A stretch of DNA of 64,000 bases from Coffea arabica (taxonomy: Eukaryota > Streptophyta > Magnoliopsida > Gentianales > Rubiaceae). The stretch's first letter is position 1, and the number at the start of each line of letters is the position of its first letter. A program made the translations under genes and the position numbers. Shown here piece after piece: positions 21,940 through 33,900 of this stretch. The notes beneath the pieces are model-generated. The model saw only the letters and a program-made list of their open reading frames with translations, had not been told where the DNA came from and made no database searches. The DNA is taken from assembly GCF_036785885.1 (NCBI RefSeq), contig NC_092312.1, positions 22,586,001 through 22,650,000 of the forward strand. The letters are read 5' to 3'.

Positions 21940-24900
21940 ATGGACAGCAGTAATCAAAGGGCCGCCGAATCAAGTGGTGCATCATTCATGGTATTTAATG
22001 ATCTTGTTCATTACTAGATTAATTTTCCCCCCTTTTGAATTCCTTTCTTCGTTGTTTTCTTTACGACGTGCTATTGCTGATAAAATTAGCCACGATGATG
22101 CAATTCATGGATACGATAATTATTCTCCCTTGATGCATCAGTTTGCAACTTTAAGTAGTTTGATAAGATCGTGTTCATCTCTTATTGATGGAGTTTTCCT
22201 TAGAATTGGTGATGCTGGTTGAGGGGAAGTGAGATGAGTGTTGAAGGAAAAATGGGGCTTTTGACAAACTTTAGTGAGTACCGAACAGGAATTTTTTTTT
22301 TTTTTTTCAAAATCAGCTCTCCTTGCATTTACTTTGTCTTAGAGGCATTCCGCAACTTTGATGAACTTGAAGAATAATTTGTGAGAACGCAAATTACTGA
22401 GGGAAAGAGGAAAGAAAGTAATTGTCTTAGGATGAGAAGTTCATGTGCTAAGAAGGTATAGTTGTTCCATAGATGAACAAGAGAGTATTCCTGTATGTAT
22501 ACAAGAACCTTCTGCATTAGGGTAGCGCTGCGATTTAGGTAGGTAAGAGGGGATCGTCTTGTGTATGAGTACATTATTGGAAAAGGAAAATTGGTAGGGT
22601 GATCTCTTGGTATGGATATAGTTATTGGGAGGAAATGTTATGTGAAAAAAGAAGAGGAAATTTATTAGGAAAAATCTGGTAGGCTGATTTGATTAGGTTT
22701 GAACTAACATAATGTGGTGATGCTACAGTGGTGTTTCACTTGAGTGTGTTTCGCATTGTTGAGCATGCCCTCTTGGCTGACCAGCATGAACCCTGCGTAG
22801 TTGCTCTGCTAGATTGCTAGAGTGGTAGGGGAGAACCATTTCTCTTGACTAGTGTAGTATGAGTTGTCTGCAGTGGGTATAGTAACACATACTGTGGTGC
22901 CTGCTTGGTGAAACAGTGAGTATAAAGAGAATATTTGACGGCGGACTGCCAGTTGTCAAGCTGTTGCTGACAATGAGTTGGTTGCGTATGAGAGAGTATT
23001 TTACTATGCCATGTGTCTAACTGAATATTATCTTTCCACGAGTTCTTCAAATTACCCAAGTCATCAAGTTACTGTGTTTGTCACTTGTAGGGAACAATTA
23101 ATCCTTATACTCGCTACTTGATTTTGTCTTAATTATTAAAAATTCTACTGATTCTACATTTCTAGTGTGAGAGAACTGACCTTACATGAGGGGATATATT
23201 AGAGCCCTGAATTGTCCTTTTCAAGTTTTGTGGTATTTCCCTGTTTCCTTCTGTTAGTGTAGGTCTAAGGAGATCTAGTGAAAGAATAGATTTCTTTCCT
23301 TCTTGTTATCTTCAATATTTACCTTTTTCTAGAGTTGTGGTAGTGTACATGTGCTTGTCTGTTTGCTATAAAGCCTCTAAAATCATGGTGTGTAACTTTT
23401 CTACTAACTGTCATTTTTTCAGGCTAGTGGTGATGCCTTGAGAAATGATTGGCTCTTTCCCCAGCTTTTTACCTCTGTACCATCACTTAATGACGCTGCC
23501 TCTTATTTAGCAGAGACGACTTCACTATTTACTAGCTGTTTTTCTGATTTTTCTGGTAAGTTTTTTTTTTAAAAAAAATTGTAATTAGCCCTTTTCCTTT
23601 ATGTATACATACATGTCCCTGTGTGTTGTGTACAGCTATCATGTATAAGCATTGCTGAATTATAGTTGTCTTACTTTAGATGCCAAGGATTAACCTGGTA
23701 AAAGGCAGATATGATACTATAGGTTTGCGATATCAAAGTATCTAGTCACGAACTATATCATCTCTAGACAACATGAACAATTCTTTCAGTGAAAGTTATG
23801 AGATATGTTGAATCATTTCTTTCAACCTTCTTGTTCATAAGCTCAGTGAAGGTCTGGGGTTACCCATTTAATTTTTGTCTGAGAGGATTGGTAAGAGAAA
23901 GTAGTCCTTGATTTACTGAGGGTTTGCTTGCTAATTTCTATTTTAGATATCTAATTCCTGTCATACTTCTTTCCCTTTCTTGTCTTTACTTATTATCTCT
24001 GTCTGTGTTGTTATCTGTATACTGCAATGGTGTCATCAATCTGCTTGTACTACTAAACTTTATCCACTTCTGCCAGTCATGAGCAGAACTACAAAACCTG
24101 ATGCGTGTCTTTTTCTAACCTGTGTTACAGTTGATCGTGCACCAGATGATCCTGGTGGAAGAGAAATGGTTACATTGGTGTCTGGAGAAACTAGGGGACA
24201 TTTAGACAGTAATTATGTGTCTTCACGTGGGAGTACTCTATCACATGTTGAATCATCTTATGCAGCTCAAGGTGCCCCATCAGCCCATGATGAGATAGCT
24301 ACTGGCTTAATTGGTGACTCATCTCAAAATTCTAGTGTGCTTGTCAATACAGCTAATAGCAGCCAAAGTAGCATTCCTATGTTCCAAGGGTACTGATTTT
24401 CCAGTCTAAGTAGAATATGTTTTACGCTAAGTTGCATTTTCTGCCTGGTGTCAAATTGAGTGGTTGCTTGATCCCCAATGTTTTCTTCCCAGATACCTTT
24501 CTTTACTTACGTGACAAGTCATCACTATTCTGCTTCCCCTGTTTTCAACGTGCTTGTCACCTCAACAAAAAGTAGCTTAAAGTGTTGATTCTGGAATGTG
24601 GCATTACTTAATCATTATGGAGCAATATTCATTAGATTACTTGCAGATTGTTCTATTTTAACTTGGAATCTTAAAGTATAGGTTAGTGACTATTATCAAC
24701 TTTTTCCTTTTGGAACCTTTCTTGCTTTACCTGGAGGCTGGCCATTTTGCTTCTTATACCGGAAATTATAAAATTCTCATATCTCATTGTGAATTCTTGA
24801 TCATGTTCTCTTGCAGCCTTATTGAGCGAGTGAGGAGGACTGTTCGTGGCTCAGCAGACGACATTGGATGGCTACAACGTGCATTGGACTTGCCTCCTGT

Positions 24901-25462
24901 AGAGGATGGAAATGAAAGATTTGTGGAAATTCTTGATGATATTCGGTAAAGTTTTCCTTTTTTTTGCATAAAATTGGAATTTCCTTCTTGTTTATACAGA
25001 TTTTGATCCAGGTTGTATTATTCTCTATCAGGCATGGTTTACGCAGGTTGCCAAATACAGTGGTTTACTTGTTAGTTCCAGGTAGCAAAGAATGTATCTT
25101 TGTGACTTTTGATAATTCTATGCAGATTAAAGTTTGTACTCATAGTTATACTTCATATTAAGTATCTTTTTGCTGAATATTATGCTAAAAAATTGTAGTC
25201 CTACTTCACCATGCTTAAACTTAAGTTTTCAAATTACACTTCATTCTGCACGATATTGAAGTAAACATTTTTTTTTATATAAAAACTAAAATTAGACTTC
25301 AATTTAAATATAATTTTGAAACTTTGTGCAGGATGACGTAGAACTTTGAAAAGTTGATTTTTGGGTTCACATACTTCATTGTATTGTTCACAGAGCTGCT
25401 GGATTTCAAAAGATTCTAGATGGTTTAAGATGTTTTTTCCTAAAAAGAGAAAATTATGAATG

Positions 25463-25504
<42 letters not shown>

Positions 25505-27696
25505 AATTATTTTTCCAAGTAAGGACTCATTAAAGTGTGACTTTCACTTCCATGGTTCGGATTTGAGTAAGCAGTGCCCTCAGTAGTTATTTCCGTGTCT
25601 GCAGGTCTTTTCAGCAATCACAGTCCGCTCTATTTTGTTGGTACAAAAACTAGGTTCTCTAAGATGGGTCTGACATGTCATATTGCCAAAATCCATAGTG
25701 AGGTACACTGCGCTTCTACCTTTTTCTGCAACTGGCTTGGATTTAGAATTCATTACTGAACATGATTTATTCAGGCTTCGGTGGAAAAAAATGCCAAGGA
25801 GATAAAAGACTATATTGAAGAAATCTATTGGGGCTCCAGGAAGCGTGTTTTGCTTCTTGGACACAGTAAAGGTGGAGTAGATGCTGCTGCTGCATTGTCC
25901 ATGTATTGGCCTGATTTGAAAGATAAGGTTGCAGGGTTGGCATTAGCACAGAGTCCTTATGGTGGGACTCCCATTGCTTCTGATATATTGCGTGAGGGAC
26001 AGCTTGGTGATTATGTTAACATCCGGAAGCTTATGGAAATCCTGATCTGCAAAGTGATTAAGGTATGGCAGCATTTAGGTGTCCATTTTTGCTTCCTTGC
26101 ACTATTTGATTGTGTTTCAGATTCTGTGTCGCAATACATATGCTTTTGGACGAATATTTCTTCAATTCTTCTGCATCATATGAATTCCCATTTGTAACCA
26201 ACAAGCACATTATGTCTTTGGGATCATGCAATTAATTCACTTTTTCTAGGAAGAGAGGTTATCTGCTATGTCAAACTATCTCTAAATTCTAATCAACAGG
26301 GAACTATCAAGTCAATATGGAAATGGAAAGAAGTGGAAATTTGTCCTAAAATTATGATGTCAGCAATGACTCTCAGGTAGTTTCCAATGCATTAGACTAA
26401 GAAACTTTCATGCATTCTGAGTTTGTGCATTTGAATGTTGGGACCTATTTCGTTACATTAGGTGCATGTAAATCATTCTTCATCTAGTCCTCCTTTTCTT
26501 TTGTTAGTAAAAAGGAAGAAAAATTGAAGAGACGAGGAAAGAGGAAAAGCTGGCAAAGTATTTTCAAAATCAGATTTGAAAATGCAGAAGGAAAGTAAAA
26601 GGGTGGATGGGAAGATCAAAAGTTAATAAATTTTGCGGAGTAAGAAGACAAGGTAGACTAAAGTTCTACAGTTTTCAAGGAAAGAACCGCCTAGAGAATG
26701 ACAAAGTGGTTATTGGTCTTCAAAGAGGTAGCGAGGGCCGGAACCATTAGAGACAGCCAGTTCATTCTATGTCATACTGATAGGAACTGGTTTTGTGAGA
26801 ATTATGTTTACCTTGAGAAGTTGTCAAAGAGTAGTGGAGAAGTTTGGAGTTGCCAAGGAATTAGGTAATAGGAATTCTACCAATTGACATCTTTCCTTAG
26901 TGTCAGGATTTATTCATGGATTGACACACAAATACTGGTGGTATGTATAGGGGTGATCACAAAATTAATATATTTTGAGTTTACTTCTCTACTTACTACT
27001 TTTATTACTGATCAAATGCAAAAATCAAAGTGGAAAAGTTTTAGACTGTAGTTTGCTGTGATGGGTCACTGTACACCCTCTGTAATTTTGGTCCAAGAGA
27101 GAAGGGACATAACATCTTTTTGATATATTTTATGCAATTCTAGTATGTTTTCAAGAGTTTTCTTATGAAGTAATGTATTTTGCATGACTTTCGCTGCTGT
27201 ATTGAAGGGTGACCTGCAAGCACTTGAAGATATAACTTATGATAAGAGGAAGGAGTTCTTGAGGAAGTGGCATTTGCCTGAAGAACTCCCAGTTGTATCT
27301 TTCCATACAGAAGCCAACACTTCTCCTGTGGCTTTGGCCACGCTATCCCAGGTGGCAGAGGCAGAATTACCCATGTTTGCACCTCTATCTGCAGGCCAAG
27401 CAGCAACTGTCCCGGTTGTATTGCCTAGTGGTGCTGTGATGGCTGCATGTGCCCAACTGCTTCAGACCAGATATGGTGAGAAGAGTGATGGACTTGTTAC
27501 CTGCCGTGATGCTGAGGTTCCTGGCTCCATTGTAGTGCGACCAAAGCGTAAACTAGACCATGGCTGGATGGTGTACTCGTCATTGAATGATGATCAATCA
27601 GAAGCAGATGCCTCTCAAGTATGTGAAGCTCTACTGACTTTGCTTGTTGAGGTTGGACAGAAGAAGAGACATCAACTTGCAATGAAGGATGAATGA
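21940..27696 (+). CDS. Alpha/beta-hydrolase fold protein, lipase-like, eight exons
   Basis: Exons 21940-21990, 23423-23555, 24131-24389, 24817-24945, 25032-25081, 25605-25702, 25775-26062 and 27208-27696 join with GT-AG borders in phase to give 498 residues. The N-terminal 150 residues are Ser-rich and low in motifs. The fold begins near LPNTVVYLLVPG, a hydrophobic strand followed by the oxyanion-type PG, then GLFSNHSPLYF. The nucleophile elbow GHSKGG gives S271; a probable acid is D429 in EKSDGLV and the probable base is H454 in KLDHGW, the order seen in lipases. Substrate is unknown. Plants have a conserved, poorly characterised gene of this kind, and the C-terminal block TRYGEKSDGLVTCRDAEVPGS looks strongly conserved from memory. 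No signal peptide or membrane segment is apparent, so a cytosolic or plastid location is open. Introns 1 (1.4 kb) and 7 (1.1 kb) are long. Confidence 0.85.
25466..25502. repeat. (TA)n microsatellite in intron 5 of the hydrolase gene
   Basis: About 18 TA units without interruption; likely polymorphic in length. Confidence 0.9.
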
Positions 27697-28680
27697 AGCA
27701 AAATTTTAATAATGCTTCTACATTTGTCGATATACTCTCTTAGTTTTAGCTGGAGGGCTTAGAATTTGTAACTCTAGAGTCTCAACTTTGGCTATTAGAT
27801 CAGAACCTCTTTTGGCACATGTCTAACTATTAATCTATAATTCATTCATTCTTATTGTTAATCATTCTTGCAGTACGGTATAATTTTGCATTTTCCCTTA
27901 ATCCCCAGGTTGATAATCTAATTTGACCTTCTGGTTGCCACAAATGCATTTGTTCTTACATGGGTTGGCGGGCTAGGTGCATGCTTCTTCACATCCCAGA
28001 ATTGTTGGCTAACGTAATCCTCCAACTTATTCTTTCTTAGTAAATTATGTTCCTCCATGGATTTAACACCAATCTATATACATATCTGCTTCCATCAACG
28101 CATGATTTGTGTATGAATTTTGCGATTAAAACAATTGATTTGAAAGGCATCGCCAATGTGAACATGATTCCGCTAAACTATGCATTTTTTGGCCGAGTGT
28201 TAGGTAACTTCTATAGAGAAGGATATCATAAGTCAGCTATGGGTTGGGTGACAATAATTGACGTTATTTTTTTTTTTTTTTGAAAAAGGTAAAGCAGACT
28301 TGGCAGTACCACTCAAAACAAATGATGATGGTCGTATGCCACTCCATCTAAAGCCTAAATGTTACTATAAAATTATCATGTCAATTTATGTGAATGCTAC
28401 AAATAGAAAAAAAAAATGAAGATTAGTTAGGCATGGGGGCTTTCTCACCTTCATACTTTCTACTTTCAACTTACCTTTCTCTTTCCCTTGATTCTCCTCT
28501 TTATGACCTCAACCACTGATTGTTTGGATTGTAGTTTATTTGTCAAATTTTATTTACTTGCACCGCCAGCACATTTTTTAATCATTTCTTTATCTCACAT
28601 ACATCACATTAAAAATGTACTATTGTTTTTAAAAAAAATTATCCTAAATATTCTACTATCTAAACACAAATATTAAAAAA
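27697..28680. other. Hydrolase 3' UTR and intergenic spacer
   Basis: The first 200 or so bases are presumably 3' UTR. The rest is AT-rich with homopolymer tracts (T at 28265-28280). No gene was recognised. Confidence 0.5.
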
Positions 28681-28683
28681 AAA

Positions 28684-29712
28684 GATTATTATCACTTTGC
28701 CCCCTTAACATTTGGTGTCACTATCAATTTCTCCTTTAACGTTATTTTTTTAATCATTTTACCCCTAAAACTAATGGTCAAACTTAACCGAATGTATTAA
28801 TTTAAGTGATAAGACATGTTTAACTTTTAAAATTATTATCACTTTACCCCCATAAACTATAACCTTATTATCAATTAACCTGCAGAGTTATTTTTTAGGC
28901 AATTTATTCCACCATTAATCCAACTTAATAAGTTAAAAAACTTTATAAGATAGTACCTTCTCTTTTGTATAATAAAAATAATAAAAAATTAAGAGTGGCT
29001 CTTAATCTTATTAATATTGAAAAAAAATAGAAAAAAAATATTGGTAATCTTATTAATATTGAAAAAAAATAGAAAAAGAGGGGAGGGAGAGAGAGAGCTC
29101 AATTCTTTCTATTTTTTTAATACAAACAAGAAAGAATTCAATATTTTTATTATTTTAAAATGACTTTTATTTTTCTGTTTATTACCCAATTCCAATCCTA
29201 ATTTCAAGGATATTAAAGTAATACAATAATATTAGATTCTTCCTTATTTTCTTTATTTATAAAATCTATTTCTGTTTTCTTCTTTCCTATCTCCTTTTCT
29301 TTTTCAAGTATTAATAAGTGTGGAAAAAAATTTGAAAAAACCCTTTTATTTTTATATTTTTGGAATCTTAGTGTAAAAAAAAAGGAAGAATAATTATTTC
29401 AACTTTTTTATTTTTAATTATATACAAAAAGGTAAATACATTTAAACATTTTTTAACATACATTTTAGATTAATGATAGGGTAAAATATGTAGAAAATAA
29501 TGTTAGAGAGTAAAACGATTGCATTACTATAATGTAAAGGAATAAAGTGATAATAACAATGTAGTAATGCTATAAAATAAAAGGGTATTTGTCAAAATGT
29601 TATTAAGATGCTAAGTTGAATGACCTATGGGGTGAAGTGATTAAAAGATAACATTAGGTGGTAAATTGATAATTGTGATATAGTTTAAGGAGATAAAATG
29701 GTAATAACCCTA
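28684..29712. mobile_element. TIR element, about 1.03 kb, with a second pair of the same repeats inside
   Basis: The left arm reads ATTATTATCACTTTGCCCCC and the right arm on the minus strand GGTTATTACCATTTTATCTCC; both continue with TATCAATTTxxCxxxTAACGTTAT-like sequence through ATCACTTxACCCC for about 80 bp. An inner pair with the same wording lies at about 28837-28920 and 29470-29555. It encodes nothing. Its flanks are A-rich on both sides (AAAAAAAA), so the duplication is uninformative. Confidence 0.65.
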
Positions 29713-30470
29713 AAAAAAAACTAAATTTCTCGAAGAATCAAATGATCCTAAGAGTTTAGGGTTTATTAAGCTTTTAACATTTAGTTATCAGTTTGGCTAA
29801 GGTGCTAAGTTTTTTGGAACATAATAGTTTATTTAAAAAGTAACTAAATATAGGAAATATAATAGTTATAATTATGTGTTTTTAAATACTGTAATAAATT
29901 ATGTACAATATATATGTGTTAATTAATATTCAATGGACACAAATTAGCAAAAATTCTTTTAACTGTGGGTCTTCATGTTGGGCCATTTTCTTCTCTCCTT
30001 ACACGCCCATTGAAGTTCTGATTCCCCACATTAGGCCTGCCATGAGGCATAATAGTAAATCTCTTTTTGGGCATAATAGTAAATTACTTAGCTACAGTAG
30101 CACACTCAGCACTGAAACTGGATCACTGGAGTCGAGACTCGAGACCCAGAATTTTGACAAAAAAAAAAAAAGAGTCGAGACCCAGAAGAAGGACCCAATT
30201 GTGATTCCATTACTTTGACCAATCCCCTCCTGCGGTGACAGATATTCCATACCCAACATGTTACGTGATCGCCGTCCTTCGTTTACTGGGATTTCTTGAA
30301 CAGCATCAAGCGAACAGTTCGTAAGGTTTGGCCCATTGGTCAGATTGACAAATTTACCCTTCCGAATATTTTTCAATTCCCTTCTTGTTCCAATACGTTT
30401 TTTTTCCCCAAACCCCCCCTCCTTTTTATTTTTTTTTTAAATTGTCTTTCTTTTCCATATATCAAATCCT
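29713..30470. other. Intergenic, probable HUB1 upstream region
   Basis: AT-rich, then more mixed from 29930. It contains a short repeated phrase, GAGTCGAGACCCAGAA-like, at about 30125-30190 separated by an A tract. No gene was seen. Confidence 0.45.
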
Positions 30471-30474
30471 TTTT

Positions 30475-30501
30475 GGAGAGAGAGAGAGAGAGAGAGAGAG
30501 A
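30475..30501. repeat. (GA)n microsatellite in the HUB1 leader or promoter
   Basis: About 13 GA units, followed by further GAGA-rich sequence to 30560. GA/CT repeats are frequent in plant core promoters and leaders and can recruit GAGA-binding BBR/BPC proteins; that role here is inference. Confidence 0.85.
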
Positions 30502-30909
30502 TTCTCACTTCTTAGACGACCTCTTCTCTGTAGAGAGAGATAGGGAAAGAGAAAGGACACAGATGAAAAGAAAGGCTACAAAAATATAAATTCCTCTTTT
30601 TTGCTTATTCTTTTGACAGCACTTAATCTTCAGAAACCTACGTTTTTTTTTCCTTTTTGTTTCCTTTTTTTTTTTGTAGTAAATTTGGATTAAGTTGAAG
30701 TTTTGACAGTCATAGGTAACCTATGCATGTATATATATGTTTGGTGTAAAGATAGGTACATATAGGTTTGAATTATATCTATCTAATTGATTTGGTTTAA
30801 TACTTTTTAGGGTTTTTGTGAATTTTGGGTGGTTGAATGGTAGTTTTAGGTTAGGGGAAATTATTAGAAATTGCTAGGGTTTTCAGTTGGGATATTTTCT
30901 AAGAGTATA

Positions 30910-33900
30910 ATGGGGAGCACAGGAGAAGCAGATAGAAAGCGGCGTCAATTTAGCTCCATATCGCCTACTGGTGCTGCTGCCAAGAAGCATCCTTTTATGC
31001 CATTATCTGAGGATAAAAAGGTTAACTTTTACAATTTATGCATTTCTTTTATTTGGGCATCTTTTTTTTTTTTTTTTTTTGGCTGTTTAAAGGTCTTGAT
31101 TTTGCTGGATTTTGAAGTGAATTTGGGTTGTTTCTGGCTCTTTTTGCTTAAATTCTTGAAATTTTTTTTGACTATTTGGATTTTAGACTAAATTTAGTTT
31201 GGGGTTTGCATGATATTTATGTTAAGTTGCAAAATTTCTTCCGAAATCTGATTGGAATTTCTTTGATTTTTCAAATTTTGTATGCCAAGTTGCTGTTTCG
31301 ATTGAACTTGTTATAGGGTTTGCACAAAGTTCCATTTTGTGTGCTTCTCTATTTGCTAGCTTGAATACTCTCAGTGGTTGGAATGAGCAACCCTCCTCCC
31401 CCTTGTTTTCTTTTTCCAAATCTTGCTGCCTTGTTGTTGCTAGTCAGCGAGAATTGCTGGATGAACTTTTCAATTTGTGTGTTGCTTGGTTAGTATCATC
31501 TGCCATTGAAGTCACTGGGGGAGGCTATAAAATTTGTCCCTATTAAATTTATTTAGATGTGCTTCTTAGCTCTTTTTTTCCTGATCTGATTACTCCTGAC
31601 AGTTCGGAAATCATCTGTGGGAAATCTTGAATGATTTGACCTCGACAGTTGCTTTTGGTAGTGGTGCGATAGAATAGTAGCAGATGTTATGACATCACAT
31701 TTATTGAAAGGATGTTAATGCTGAGTTGCATGCTGAGGCTGTAAACCAGTTTCTGTTGGCCAGGGAAATATTGTTTGATGTGATTGATGCACTTTTAGCA
31801 CACAAGGGGTTTTGGTTATGAAGCTAGCATCTCCTTGTAAATATCTCATTACCAAAAATGGCATGAGTTGGATTTATTTGATTGTTGTTGCTGACAAGTT
31901 TGATTCGCCTGCTGTGAACAGCCATTTCCTTAGATTTTTGTTTCAGGAAGTAATGAGAACTTGTTTGAAATTAGAGTGAAATATTTTCCAGATCCTTTCT
32001 ATTTCAGAAAATTTCAGAAACATGAAAAAATTTAGTGGAAAAGGTGTCAAGATTACATTTAGTCACTAAAAGGTAATTTCATTTTTCTTTAGTGTCAAAA
32101 TTACATTTAGTGTTCTACTCTACTCCTTTTGGTTCTCTTCTTGTCATTTGCATGAGTTTGGAATTGTTTCTGATGCATGAGTTACCATGAAGATTTGCTG
32201 TAATCGCTTTAAATTTAGTATGCTACTGCATTTATGTAATGCTGGTTGGAGATCTCAGTGAACGAATGTTGACATTATGCTTATTGGGAGTTATTTTACG
32301 TTGGATTTCATTTTTGTGGGCCCAATACTATAGCTGCAAAATAATGACTTGAATTTAAAATAGAAGACTGGTCATTTGGAGATCATGAATTCAGCCATTT
32401 GTGGGATTTGATTTGATGACATGGATTATTAGTCTTCTGGTTACCTCTAATGGATTGGTGATATAATACACTTGAGAGTGGTTTCACAATTGTCCTTTGC
32501 CATGGTCATTGTGTGAAAGCATTAAATGTTGGATTCGTCTGTGTTCATTGAAATTTGTTTATGATGTAACCTGGTGAAGCTCAAGCTAGTAATTGAAGCT
32601 TGCTTTCAAAGCATCCAATTTTGGATTTCTGTTTATATTAAAGAAGCTGAATTTGTTTGGGCAAAGGGGCTAGTTTGTTTGTTTGCATTTTTTAAAAAAA
32701 TTTAATATCCTCACAAGTGATGAGCATTTTCTTGTGGGGTCCTCTGCTACCTTGTAACTGGAAACAGACATTTAGCTGTGTCTTGGATCCTTCTAACTTA
32801 TTGTTTGCATAGTTCTGGAAGCTGTAAAACGGATGGCCAGTTTTCAGTTTTCTTGAGGTTGAGAATAATTTTTTCCCAATTGAGTGAGTTAAGGAGTCCT
32901 TGTAATCTCTTGTAGCTTTGCTGTTATTCTGCAAAGCACATTCAAGTTTCAGTCTATGTTGTTTATAATTCAAGTCAACGATAGGTGCTCGTTTTCCCAC
33001 CCATTTAGCATTTTGTGTGTCTTTTGGCTTTTATTGTTACCATGTGTTTTCTTCTCCTCCTTTACAGTTCATGAGTATCCCAATCACCTGTTTTTGAACT
33101 TTATAGACATCCCTCTCCCCTTGTAGTTTTGCTTATAACGTAGAACCATATTTGTAGGTATTGTTATTGCTAAATCCAAGACGTGGAATTGCGACCCATG
33201 TTTCTTATCCAATGAAGTTTCCTGTTTAATTATTTATCTAGGCTAAGTTTGTTTAGGGCTAGGTTGCATGATACTATTTGCATAAACAATGATATTGCTA
33301 GTATCCAGGACTTGTACGTTAATAACAGTAGAATATGTTTTGGCTTTAGTATGCAATTTTTATTGCTTTTCACCTTTTAAGTTTACATATTCTTCTTTGA
33401 TCTTCATTTATGGGGCATATGAGGAGGAATGCATGAGGACATGTGGGATTCTTTTCTTCTCTATGCATTCAGTGGAGAGTATTGGGTAGGCATTTGTATA
33501 TCAGAGATGTGCATTCTGGTTCAGTGCTGAACATAAAATTTTCAGTTGGCAACTAATCCTGGTTGCAGTTATACTCGGTCATAGATGTCTTACTGATTAT
33601 GCTGGAAATTTATTACAAAGACCCCCACATTGACAGAATTTCCACCCCATGGAGTTTTAGTCTCCCTCAGAAATCATTCTTGAGTTGGAGTACAAGGTTC
33701 ACTTATTTAATGTTGCCGAATAGTTTTTGTTGTTAAAATGATGATTTAAAGGGGTGGTGAGGTTTAAAGGATGCAAAGAATTGAGCCTGAATAAATTGTT
33801 GGGCTTGATTTGTTTAAGGCCCTATCTGCAATTGAATTTTTCCAGGCTCAAGGTCAAATGTGGCTTTGATTTTGGTTATCTCAATTATTGGAGCTAGAGC

